A stretch of 12,221 bases of DNA, taken from the NCBI GenBank assembly GCA_900770875.1, contig CAAGLV010000106.1, forward strand, positions 1 to 12,221, in the 5' to 3' direction. Made by a program: the position numbers and the translations under genes. The notes below the pieces were generated by a model, which searched no databases, was not told where the DNA came from, and worked only from the letters and a program-made list of their open reading frames with translations. Of the stretch, positions 1-6,184 are shown piece by piece (the first letter of the stretch is position 1; each line of letters opens with the position of its first letter). The stretch is from Flavobacteriales bacterium. Its GTDB lineage: Bacteria > Bacteroidota > Bacteroidia > Flavobacteriales > Weeksellaceae.

Positions 1-6
1 ATCGGC
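1..6 (-). tRNA. tRNA-Thr, 5' end only (cut by window edge)
   Basis: The six bases ATCGGC are the complement of the 5' acceptor start GCCGAT seen in the two complete tRNA-Thr genes to the right. They sit before the same 6-nt spacer (AATTTG, 7-12) that separates the complete tRNA-Thr at 126-199 from its tRNA-Tyr. Bases 1-94 are identical to 194-287, so the array very probably continues leftward with another tRNA-Thr. Only six bases are visible, so its anticodon is inferred. Confidence 0.55.
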
Positions 7-12
7 AATTTG

Positions 13-94
13 TGGGGAGAGCAGGATTCGAACCTGCGAAGGTGAAACCAACGGATTTACAGTCCGTCCTCGTTGGCCGCTTGAGTATCTCCCC
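13..94 (-). tRNA. tRNA-Tyr (anticodon GTA), copy 1
   Basis: Read on the minus strand, the acceptor stem GGGGAGA pairs with TCTCCCC, the discriminator is A, and no CCA is encoded. The anticodon loop carries GTA between paired CGGA/TCCG arms. The T arm contains GGTTCGAATCC. At 82 nt with an extended variable arm it is a class II tRNA, as expected for bacterial tRNA-Tyr. It is base-for-base identical to the copy at 206-287. It lies 6 nt from the tRNA-Thr fragment at the edge and 31 nt from the upstream tRNA-Thr, presumably in one precursor transcript. Confidence 0.97.
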
Positions 95-125
95 GCCTAT
101 TATTTATTTCAAAAACTTTTGATTG

Positions 126-199
126 AGCCGATGGAGGGATTCGAACCCACGACCTGCTGATTACAAATCAGCTGCTCTGGCCAACTGAGCTACATCGGC
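126..199 (-). tRNA. tRNA-Thr (anticodon TGT), copy 1
   Basis: On the minus strand the acceptor GCCGATG pairs with CATCGGC, with discriminator T and no encoded CCA. The anticodon stem CTGAT/ATCAG holds a loop with TGT, which reads ACN threonine codons. The T arm has GGTTCGAATCC and the length is the usual 74 nt. It differs from the copy at 305-378 at two positions, 133 and 193, which pair with each other in the acceptor stem. A 6-nt spacer separates it from the tRNA-Tyr at 206-287, so it is co-transcribed with it. Confidence 0.97.
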
Positions 200-205
200 A
201 ATTTG

Positions 206-287
206 TGGGGAGAGCAGGATTCGAACCTGCGAAGGTGAAACCAACGGATTTACAGTCCGTCCTCGTTGGCCGCTTGAGTATCTCCCC
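206..287 (-). tRNA. tRNA-Tyr (anticodon GTA), copy 2
   Basis: This is an exact duplicate of the tRNA-Tyr at 13-94: same 82 nt, same GTA anticodon, same long variable arm and same GGGGAGA/TCTCCCC acceptor stem. In transcription order it follows the tRNA-Thr at 305-378 after a 17-nt spacer and precedes the tRNA-Thr at 126-199 after a 6-nt spacer. Identity over the whole gene points to recent duplication or gene conversion. Confidence 0.97.
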
Positions 288-304
288 AACTTATTTTTTC
301 TTCG

Positions 305-378
305 AGCCGATAGAGGGATTCGAACCCACGACCTGCTGATTACAAATCAGCTGCTCTGGCCAACTGAGCTATATCGGC
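305..378 (-). tRNA. tRNA-Thr (anticodon TGT), copy 2, first of the array
   Basis: It has the same 74-nt fold and TGT anticodon as the tRNA-Thr at 126-199. The acceptor stem is GCCGATA/TATCGGC: the seventh pair is A-U here and G-C in the other copy, a double change that keeps the pairing. The discriminator is T and no CCA is encoded. It is the first tRNA of the visible minus-strand array, about 80 nt downstream of the predicted promoter at 462-493. Confidence 0.97.
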
Positions 379-461
379 GAAAAAAGTTTTTGATAATAAT
401 TTCAAATTTTAAAACCTCAACAACTTTGCTAGTGTGCTACCGTTGTATCGTTTTCGTGGTG

Positions 462-493
462 CAATATTAGGGCGAGTTTTTGAACCTTGCAAA
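462..493 (-). promoter_or_regulatory. Predicted promoter of the tRNA array
   Basis: On the minus strand, TTTG (493-490) is followed after 20 nt by TAATATTG (469-462). This matches the Bacteroidota primary-sigma pattern TTTG-N19/20-TAnnTTTG with one mismatch in the -7 box. Initiation would fall near 455-457, giving a leader of roughly 77 nt before the first tRNA-Thr, to be removed by RNase P. No other minus-strand match is better in the 379-670 gap. This is a pattern match only. Confidence 0.6.
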
Positions 494-499
494 TCTTTT

Positions 500-589
500 T
501 CAAAAAAAAATTAAACTTTTTTTACATTTTTTCGTGTATTTTTTGATTTTCAGTTTTTTACATTTCAAAAAAAAATAAACTTTTTTTAC
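500..589. repeat. Pair of A/T-tract direct repeats in the 379-670 gap
   Basis: Two near-identical copies (500-525 and 565-589, offset about 65 nt) each consist of TC, nine A, a short TTAAAC or TAAAC centre, seven T, then AC. They differ by one T. Each is itself a weak A-tract/T-tract inverted repeat. Further T-tracts lie between them at roughly helical spacing, so the region may be intrinsically curved. It lies between the divergent tRNA and transporter promoters. No open reading frame or RNA gene was seen in it. Confidence 0.55.
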
Positions 590-622
590 TTCACAAAAGC
601 AAAATATTCATCAAACATAATA

Positions 623-651
623 TTTACTTAACAATAGATGGTTTATTTTTG
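623..651 (+). promoter_or_regulatory. Predicted promoter of the Na/Pi cotransporter gene
   Basis: A perfect TAnnTTTG box (TATTTTTG, 644-651) lies 20 nt before the ATG at 671, with a TTTA at 623-626 as a partial -33 element 17 nt upstream. The transcript would have a very short leader with no Shine-Dalgarno sequence, normal for Bacteroidota. The -33 element is one base off TTTG, so the assignment rests mainly on the -7 box. Confidence 0.6.
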
Positions 652-670
652 CATTTCTATTACAACTTAA

Positions 671-2311
671 ATGTATTTTTTAGTCCATATTTTACAAATT
701 TTAGGCTCGATTGCTTTATTTATTTTCTCAATAAAATTTTTAAGCGACAATTTACAAACCATTTCTAATGGAAATTTTAAACGAATTTTAAATAAAATGA
801 CGGCTCAAACAAGTTCTGCTGTTTTTACCGGAACTGTTTTTACTACGGCTTTACAATCTTCGTCGGCTTCGTCGGCCTTTATTTTAAGCTTTGTTAATAC
901 CGGATTAATTAATTTAAAAAAAGCGTTTGGTTTAATATTAGGTGCTAACATTGGTACTACATTAACTTTATTACTTATTTATTTTGGATTACGATTTGAT
1001 ATTTTAACTATCGCACTTCCTTTATTATTTATTTCGTTTCCGTTTTATTTATCCAATAAAAGAAATGTACGCAAAATTGGTGGCGTTTTAATCGCATTCT
1101 CTTTATTATATATCTCCATTTATTTTTTAAAAGAATATTTACCAAGTTTAAACCACGATTTAATTAACCAAATTATATTCGATTTAAAGCATTATGGCTT
1201 TTTCACTAAAATTATATTTATAGTAATTGGTATTATTTTAACGCTGGCCATTCACTTTTCTACAGCATCTATTACGATTGCAATTTTATTAGCCGAAAAA
1301 GGTTTACCTATCGAACTGGCAACAATGTTAATTTTAGGTGCTAATATTGGTACAACCTTCGCAGCGCATTTAGTTGCCGCAATTGGTAATTATCAAACTA
1401 AAATTGTGGCAAGCTTTCATAGCATCTTTAATTGTTGCTGTGCAGTTATATTTTTCTTTTTGGTTCATCAAATTTTATACACAATAGGTTTATTTATAAC
1501 CAATAAAAGTTTAATTTTAATTTGTTTTGATATTATTACAAATCTTATTGGTGTATTTTTATTTATGCCTTTTATCGATAAAATTGTTTCCTATTGCGAG
1601 CATCATTTTAACCAAACCTCATCAAAAAACCGTTTTAACAATCAATTATTTACAATACCATTCGGAAACAATTCGGATTTATATCGACACGAAACCAATA
1701 AAAAATTAATGCGATTGGCCGGAATTTCGAAACAAATTATTCATACACTTGGACGAATGATTACCGAAAGCGACGACGAAAAAATGGTAATTTTTAGAGA
1801 ACGTATTCATTTGTTAGAAGAAAGTGGCGATGATTTAGAAATTGAAGTAAAAGATTTTTTAAACGAAATTGCCGAACTCGATTCGTTAACAGATAATCGA
1901 TTCGAGATGCACCAACTTATCATGCTTTGCCATCATTTAGAAAGTATTGGCGATATTGCCATTAAAATAGCATCAACGCATCGTAAAAGAAGATCTACCA
2001 ATAATTATTTTACGCCAAAAATGCGCGAATATTTAGTTGCTTTACAAAGTAATTTAGAGCAAGGCATTACCATTTTAAATCAAAACTTAAATAATCAACT
2101 CGAAATTTCGATTCGCGAAGCCGAAGAAATCGAGCGTACAATTAATTCTACATTTAAAGAAGCCGAATTAAATTTGATGCGAAACATCGATAAAGATAAA
2201 CTAACAACCTTAAGTGCGTTATATTACAAAGATTTAATCCGATATTACGAGCAATTAGGCGATTTACTTTATCGTGCAAATAAAACGATTGTAAAATTAA
2301 ACCAACAATAG
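671..2311 (+). CDS. Na/Pi cotransporter family protein with PhoU-like C-terminal domain
   Basis: Probable sodium-coupled phosphate transporter of the inner membrane (NptA/YjbB type, related to the SLC34 fold). The N-terminal 300 residues are hydrophobic and contain the two inverted-repeat halves. The first has the QSSSA motif at 62-66 followed by GANIGTT at 91-97. The second has HFSTAS at 195-200, where QSSSA is expected, followed by GANIGTT at 223-229. The soluble C-terminus (about 340-546) is helical and PhoU-like, with two E-x-x-GD motifs: ESIGD near 424-428 and EQLGD near 525-529. At 546 aa the length is normal for the transporter-plus-PhoU architecture. The ATG at 671 leaves a full first membrane helix and follows a good promoter. 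The next gene starts 28 nt downstream on the same strand. The family is secure; phosphate as substrate is inferred, and bacterial members are often uncharacterised. The altered second motif is unusual. Confidence 0.88.
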   Translation: MYFLVHILQILGSIALFIFSIKFLSDNLQTISNGNFKRILNKMTAQTSSAVFTGTVFTTALQSSSASSAFILSFVNTGLINLKKAFGLILGANIGTTLTLLLIYFGLRFDILTIALPLLFISFPFYLSNKRNVRKIGGVLIAFSLLYISIYFLKEYLPSLNHDLINQIIFDLKHYGFFTKIIFIVIGIILTLAIHFSTASITIAILLAEKGLPIELATMLILGANIGTTFAAHLVAAIGNYQTKIVASFHSIFNCCCAVIFFFLVHQILYTIGLFITNKSLILICFDIITNLIGVFLFMPFIDKIVSYCEHHFNQTSSKNRFNNQLFTIPFGNNSDLYRHETNKKLMRLAGISKQIIHTLGRMITESDDEKMVIFRERIHLLEESGDDLEIEVKDFLNEIAELDSLTDNRFEMHQLIMLCHHLESIGDIAIKIASTHRKRRSTNNYFTPKMREYLVALQSNLEQGITILNQNLNNQLEISIREAEEIERTINSTFKEAELNLMRNIDKDKLTTLSALYYKDLIRYYEQLGDLLYRANKTIVKLNQQ

Positions 2312-2327
2312 TTTTAAGAATAGTTTG

Positions 2328-2335
2328 TAATTTTG
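2328..2335 (+). promoter_or_regulatory. Possible -7 box just before the LuxE-like gene
   Basis: TAATTTTG is a perfect TAnnTTTG match ending only 4 nt before the ATG at 2340. If used, transcription would start at or just past the start codon, giving a leaderless mRNA. No TTTG lies at the expected -33 distance, and the upstream gene could simply read through, so this is weak. Confidence 0.3.
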
Positions 2336-2339
2336 CCTT

Positions 2340-3326
2340 ATGCAAGAAGCTAAAACGATATTCTCTATAAACTCTGAAGCCGATTTTAAAGCCAAAGCTT
2401 TAGAAGTATTTAACTATCAAGCAACACAAAATCCGGTTTATCAAGCCTTTTTATCGCACTTAAATGTAGACATTAAAGCCATTGATGAAATCGAAAAAAT
2501 ACCATTCCTACCAATCAAATTCTTTAAACAATTTGATATTGTTACCGGAAATAAATCGCCCGAAAAAATATTTACAAGTTCGGGAACAACTGGTATGACG
2601 ACAAGTAAACATCTTGTTACCGATTTGGGTTTATACCATTATAGTTTAGAAAAATGTTTCGAACAATTTTATGGTCCTTTAAACGATTACACCATTTTTG
2701 CCTTATTACCATCTTATTTAGAACGAACAGGATCTTCGCTTATTGATATGGTTGAATATTGGATTGAAAAATCGGGACGACCAGAAAATGGTTTTTATTT
2801 ATACAACCACCAAGAATTATATGATAATTTAATCGCACACGAAAAAACAGGTAAAAAAGCCATTTTAATTGGTGTTTCGTTTGCTCTTTTAGATTTTGTG
2901 GAACATTATAAAATGGAATTAAAAAATACCATTGTAATGGAAACTGGCGGAATGAAAGGTCGTAAAAAAGAAATTACACGCGAAGAATTGCATCAGATTT
3001 TAAAAGCTGGATTCGGAACCAACGAAATTCATTCGGAATACGGAATGACCGAATTATTGAGCCAAGGTTATTCGCGAGGCGATTTAACGTTTAAAACACC
3101 GCAATGGATGCGTATTTTAATTAGAGAAACCGAAGATCCTATGCAATACGTAAAAATTGGTAAAACTGGTGGTGTAAACGTAATTGATTTAGCCAATGTA
3201 AATTCGTGCAGTTTTATTGCAACCGACGATTTAGGTAAAAAAGTAAGCGAAAATCAGTTTGAGATTTTAGGACGATTCGACCATTCGGACGTGCGTGGAT
3301 GTAATCTTATGGTGATTAACGAATAA
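2340..3326 (+). CDS. LuxE/PaaK-like acyl-protein synthetase (adenylate-forming superfamily)
   Basis: A 328-aa stand-alone protein resembling the acyl-protein synthetase LuxE and the phenylacetate-CoA ligase core, often annotated in flavobacteria simply as acyl transferase. Visible ANL-superfamily signatures are a phosphate-binding loop SSGTTG at 80-85, an adenine-side motif YGMTE at 234-238, and a C-terminal LGRFDHSDVRG at 310-320 resembling the hinge region. It lacks the full C-terminal lid domain of classical acyl-CoA ligases, and its length is close to that of LuxE. No luxCDAB genes are nearby, so bioluminescence is not implied; the acyl substrate and acceptor are unknown. The start is supported by conserved family sequence beginning within the first ten residues. 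It is on the same strand as the transporter and ends at a strong terminator. Confidence 0.8.
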   Translation: MQEAKTIFSINSEADFKAKALEVFNYQATQNPVYQAFLSHLNVDIKAIDEIEKIPFLPIKFFKQFDIVTGNKSPEKIFTSSGTTGMTTSKHLVTDLGLYHYSLEKCFEQFYGPLNDYTIFALLPSYLERTGSSLIDMVEYWIEKSGRPENGFYLYNHQELYDNLIAHEKTGKKAILIGVSFALLDFVEHYKMELKNTIVMETGGMKGRKKEITREELHQILKAGFGTNEIHSEYGMTELLSQGYSRGDLTFKTPQWMRILIRETEDPMQYVKIGKTGGVNVIDLANVNSCSFIATDDLGKKVSENQFEILGRFDHSDVRGCNLMVINE

Positions 3327-3338
3327 TTTAAATAATAC

Positions 3339-3381
3339 AACAAAAAAGAGGAAACGTTTGCTACATTTCCTCTTTTTTGTT
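3339..3381. terminator. Bidirectional hairpin terminator between convergent genes
   Basis: A near-perfect inverted repeat: 13 bp of AAAAAAGAGGAAA (3342-3354) against TTTCCTCTTTTTT (3366-3378), plus three outer pairs, around an 11-nt loop. A-tract on one side and T-tract on the other give a U-run in both directions. It lies between the LuxE-like stop (3326) and the rnz stop (3383), so it can end both transcripts. Confidence 0.9.
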
Positions 3382-3382
3382 T

Positions 3383-4303
3383 TTATGGATTTACTTTAAT
3401 TGTTCCAATTAATTTAGGCAAAACTGTATTTTCGAATTCTAATTTTGCTTCGTCTAATAAAACGCCATAATCGTGGTAACGATTAGAAAAATGTCCTAAA
3501 ACTAATTTACCAACTTCAGCTTCGCGTGCAATTATACCAGCTTCTTTTGCTGTAGAATGTCCGGTATAAGTTGCTAATTCTTTTGCTTCGTGTAAAAATG
3601 TACTTTCGTGATACAATAAATCTACTCCTTTTATTAACGGAATAATATCTGGTTTATATCGTGTATCCGAACAATATGCATAACTTAAAGATCGTGGTCC
3701 GTCAAACGTTAAATCTTCGTTATCAATAACGGTTCCGTCTTCCATCACATAATCTCTTCCATTTTTAAGATTTTGATAATCGCAAATATCAATTTCGTTG
3801 TATTGCGAAATTGCATCCATATTTAAACGGCGTTGTTTTGGTTTTTCTCTAAAAAGATAACCATTTGTATAAATGCGATGATTTAACGGAATCGAAAAAA
3901 CCTCAACTTTATCGTCTTCAAAAACTAAAACCGATTTTTTTGATGTTAACTCGTTAAATACAATATCGAAAGAACAATTAGATTCGGTTAATCGCAACTG
4001 AACCATAATAAATTCTTCTATTCCTTTTGGTCCGTGGACATACAAAGGCGTATCTCGTCCTAACAATTGTAAAGTAGAAATTAAACCAACCAATCCAAAC
4101 ACATGATCGCCATGTAAATGCGAAATAAAAATGTGATTGATGCGATTAAATTTTGCTTTTGCTTTGCGCAATTGTACTTGTGTTCCTTCGCCACAATCAA
4201 TTAAAAAATAGCGTTCGGCTATATTTAAAAGTTGTGCGCTTGGATATGTATATGCTGTGGGGACAGCCGAATTAAACCCTAATATTGTTAACTCTAAACT
4301 CAA
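3383..4303 (-). CDS. rnz: Ribonuclease Z (tRNase Z, tRNA 3' processing endonuclease)
   Basis: Zinc-dependent metallo-beta-lactamase-fold endonuclease that cuts the 3' trailer from tRNA precursors in the cytoplasm. This is relevant here because none of the tRNAs in this window encodes CCA. The catalytic motif HLHGDH is at 62-67; other metal ligands are H142 (NHR), D213 (SDTRY), H249 (TGHST) and H271 (LGHFSNRY). The GPKG at 91-94 is the start of the flexible exosite arm. The N-terminal LGFNSAVPT pattern and 306-aa length match Bacteroidota RNase Z. The ATG is 6 nt past the rdgB stop, so it is the last gene of the rlmH-CPBP-rdgB-rnz operon, followed by a strong terminator. No key residue is missing. 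Confidence 0.96.
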   Translation of the reverse strand: MSLELTILGFNSAVPTAYTYPSAQLLNIAERYFLIDCGEGTQVQLRKAKAKFNRINHIFISHLHGDHVFGLVGLISTLQLLGRDTPLYVHGPKGIEEFIMVQLRLTESNCSFDIVFNELTSKKSVLVFEDDKVEVFSIPLNHRIYTNGYLFREKPKQRRLNMDAISQYNEIDICDYQNLKNGRDYVMEDGTVIDNEDLTFDGPRSLSYAYCSDTRYKPDIIPLIKGVDLLYHESTFLHEAKELATYTGHSTAKEAGIIAREAEVGKLVLGHFSNRYHDYGVLLDEAKLEFENTVLPKLIGTIKVNP

Positions 4304-4309
4304 AATTAA

Positions 4310-4882
4310 TTAAATGTTTGATAAAAATTGATGTAATTTTTCTACTGCTCTACCTCTATGGCTCATGCTATTTTTTTCTTCTGGTGACATCTGAGCAAAC
4401 GATTTGGTGTAACCTTCTGGTATAAAGATTGGATCGTAACCAAATCCGTCTTCACCTAAAATTTCTGTTGAAATTGTTCCATTAACTCGTCCTTCAAAGA
4501 AATATTCTTTTCCATCTAAAATTAAACAGAAAACGGCAATAAAATATGCATTTCGGTTCGAAATCCCTTCCATTTCTGTTAAAACTTTAGCGATATTATC
4601 TTCGGATTTTCCTGTACCTGCATAACGTGCCGAATAAACTCCTGGCGCACCGTTTAATCCTTCGATTACTAATCCCGAATCGTCGGCAAATACATTTACA
4701 CCTGTTTTATTAAAAATTGTATCTGCTTTAATTTTTGCATTTTCTTCGAAAGTTGTTCCTGTTTCTTCAATTTCGTCATTAAAATTAATATCAGTTAACG
4801 ATTTAAATTGAATGTTTTGAGGTAACATTTGTTTTACTTCCTCTAATTTATGTTGATTGTGGCTTGCGAAAATAAGTTCCAT
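4310..4882 (-). CDS. rdgB: dITP/XTP pyrophosphatase (RdgB/HAM1 family)
   Basis: Cytoplasmic housecleaning enzyme that hydrolyses ITP, dITP and XTP to the monophosphate and pyrophosphate, keeping deaminated purines out of DNA and RNA. The 190-aa sequence has all family blocks in order: ASHNQHKLEE at 6-15 (substrate-binding Asn/Lys), TFEENAKIKA near 44-53, FADDSGL at 66-71 with the catalytic aspartates, GAPGVYSARYAG at 78-89, GFGYDP at 146-151 and SHRGRA at 174-179. The start ATG shares one base with the stop of the upstream CPBP gene (TAATG on the minus strand), suggesting translational coupling. rnz follows after 6 nt. No anomalies seen. Confidence 0.96.
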   Translation of the reverse strand: MELIFASHNQHKLEEVKQMLPQNIQFKSLTDINFNDEIEETGTTFEENAKIKADTIFNKTGVNVFADDSGLVIEGLNGAPGVYSARYAGTGKSEDNIAKVLTEMEGISNRNAYFIAVFCLILDGKEYFFEGRVNGTISTEILGEDGFGYDPIFIPEGYTKSFAQMSPEEKNSMSHRGRAVEKLHQFLSNI

Positions 4883-5691
4883 TATATGTGTTTTTTGTTT
4901 GTTATTTGATATAAAATATAGCTTAAAATAAGCGCAATTATTGTAAACAAGATTAATAAAAATATATTTGATGTATCAAAAATATCTTCTTCTAAGGTTT
5001 GATTTTTTGCAATGTATACAAACGATAACGTATTATTTAAAGCGTGTAAAATAATTGGTAGTGCGAGCGATTTGGTACGATAATAAATAAAACCAAAAAT
5101 GCTTCCTAATAATCCAGCACCAACAAATTGCCACGGATTTAAATGTGCCGCTCCAAAAATAAATCCGCTTACTACAATTGCTAAAGCTGGATTTATCTTA
5201 TAGTTTAACATTCCTTTTAAGACAATGCCTCTAAATAAAATTTCTTCGAAGATTGGCGCCAAAATACAGATGGTTATAAAAGCTGCTATTTTGTAATTTA
5301 AAACAAATTCGAAATTAGCCGAAAAATACTGATATAAACCTTCTAACAATCCTGTTGTTGGTATTAAAGCTGTTAAATATTCGCCTAAAGGTAAAAATCC
5401 GATCCAAATTAAAATGGCCAAAATCAATTCGGGAATTGCAATTTTAGCTTTAATATCGTTTACAATTGGATTGATTTTAATTTGTAAAATTTGTAAAAGT
5501 AAACCTATTGCAACTGCAATTCCTGTAAAAAAACTTAAAGGCAATAAAACATGGTTTAAACGTATGTAATAAAAAGCTGGTAATTGTATAATTCCGCTTA
5601 TCATTTGCATTACCAATACAGCTAAAATGCCATAATAAAAGGCTTTATCGATACCAAAAGCAAATGCCGATTTTACGTTATCATTATTCAT
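4882..5691 (-). CDS. CPBP family intramembrane glutamic endopeptidase
   Basis: A 269-aa polytopic membrane protein with the CPBP (CAAX protease and bacteriocin-processing, formerly Abi) motifs. The EE-x-x-x-R motif is at E149, E150 and R154 (FEEILFRG). FGAAH at 179-183 supplies the second-motif histidine, and HALNN at 216-220 gives the third-motif His/Asn. Six to eight hydrophobic helices are visible, with the motifs in the C-terminal half as usual. The family includes the eukaryotic prenyl-protein protease Rce1; most bacterial members have no known substrate. It overlaps rlmH by 8 nt at its start and rdgB by 1 nt at its end, so it is embedded in a housekeeping operon, which argues against a phage-defence role. 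The start matches the operon geometry. Substrate unknown. Confidence 0.88.
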   Translation of the reverse strand: MNNDNVKSAFAFGIDKAFYYGILAVLVMQMISGIIQLPAFYYIRLNHVLLPLSFFTGIAVAIGLLLQILQIKINPIVNDIKAKIAIPELILAILIWIGFLPLGEYLTALIPTTGLLEGLYQYFSANFEFVLNYKIAAFITICILAPIFEEILFRGIVLKGMLNYKINPALAIVVSGFIFGAAHLNPWQFVGAGLLGSIFGFIYYRTKSLALPIILHALNNTLSFVYIAKNQTLEEDIFDTSNIFLLILFTIIALILSYILYQITNKKHI

Positions 5692-6157
5692 GATGATAAG
5701 GTTTACCTTGCAATATACTAAATCCTCGATAAATTTGCTCGGTTAAAAATAGCCTAACCATTTGATGAGTAAATGTCATATTTGATAACGACATTTTTTT
5801 GTTGCCACGGTTATAAACTGCTTCATCAAATCCATAAGGCCCACCAATTACAAAAACCAAATTTTTAACCGATTGATTCATATAATTTTGGATATCGTTA
5901 GCAAATTGCACCGAAGTTGGTTGTTTTCCTTTTTCGTCTAAAATAATTACAAAATCGGTATTCTGAATTTTTGCTAAAATTTGTTCGCCTTCTTTTTGTT
6001 TTTGTTGAATTTCAGATAGATTCTTTCTATTTTTAAGATCGGGTATTTCGATGCGTTGATAATTGATATGAGAAGGTAATCGACTTTCGTACTTTTTAAG
6101 TAGCATTTCGATTGCATTTTCGTCTGTTTTACCTATGCAGATTGTTGTAATATTCAT
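5684..6157 (-). CDS. rlmH: 23S rRNA (pseudouridine-1915-N3)-methyltransferase RlmH
   Basis: SPOUT-class methyltransferase that methylates pseudouridine 1915 in helix 69 of 23S rRNA on assembled 70S ribosomes. The 157-aa length is normal. The knot region shows LDEKGK at 73-78, the SAM-binding glycine loop FVIGGPYG at 102-109, LSNMTFTHQM at 124-133, and the C-terminal signature YHHE at 154-157, which ends the protein as in nearly all family members. It is the first gene of the minus-strand operon; its last 8 nt overlap the CPBP start. A perfect -7 box sits 20 nt upstream of the ATG, inside the start region of the divergent gene. Confidence 0.97.
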   Translation of the reverse strand: MNITTICIGKTDENAIEMLLKKYESRLPSHINYQRIEIPDLKNRKNLSEIQQKQKEGEQILAKIQNTDFVIILDEKGKQPTSVQFANDIQNYMNQSVKNLVFVIGGPYGFDEAVYNRGNKKMSLSNMTFTHQMVRLFLTEQIYRGFSILQGKPYHHE

Positions 6158-6176
6158 GATGAAATAATTCTAAATG

Positions 6177-6184
6177 CAAAAATA
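6177..6184 (-). promoter_or_regulatory. -7 box of the rlmH operon promoter
   Basis: Read on the minus strand this is TATTTTTG, a perfect TAnnTTTG, 19 nt before the rlmH ATG. A clear TTTG -33 element is not present; a T-rich GTTTTA around 6204-6209 is the nearest candidate. The box ends on the first base of the ATG of the divergent YihY-family gene, so promoter and coding start overlap. Confidence 0.5.

Larger units (their letters stand above)
1..378 (-). repeat. Tandem Thr-Tyr tRNA gene repeat
   Basis: Bases 1-94 and 194-287 are identical (period 193 nt), and 126-199 matches 305-378 at 72 of 74 positions. The unit is tRNA-Thr, 6-nt spacer, tRNA-Tyr, variable spacer. The variable spacers (95-125, 31 nt; 288-304, 17 nt) have diverged while the tRNA bodies and the 6-nt spacer have not. 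That pattern fits an older tandem duplication with the tRNA parts held by selection or gene conversion. The repeat starts before the window. Confidence 0.9.

Noticed and set aside
1..378. tRNA array as an attachment site of an integrated element
   Set aside because: No integrase, no displaced tRNA 3' end and no foreign gene cargo follow. The repeats are whole functional tRNA genes.
2340..3326. Bioluminescence gene
   Set aside because: LuxE similarity is at family level only. No luxA, luxB, luxC or luxD is present in the window.
4882..5691. CPBP (Abi) protein as phage abortive infection or bacteriocin immunity
   Set aside because: The gene sits inside a tight housekeeping operon with overlaps on both sides, with no toxin, phage or bacteriocin genes nearby.
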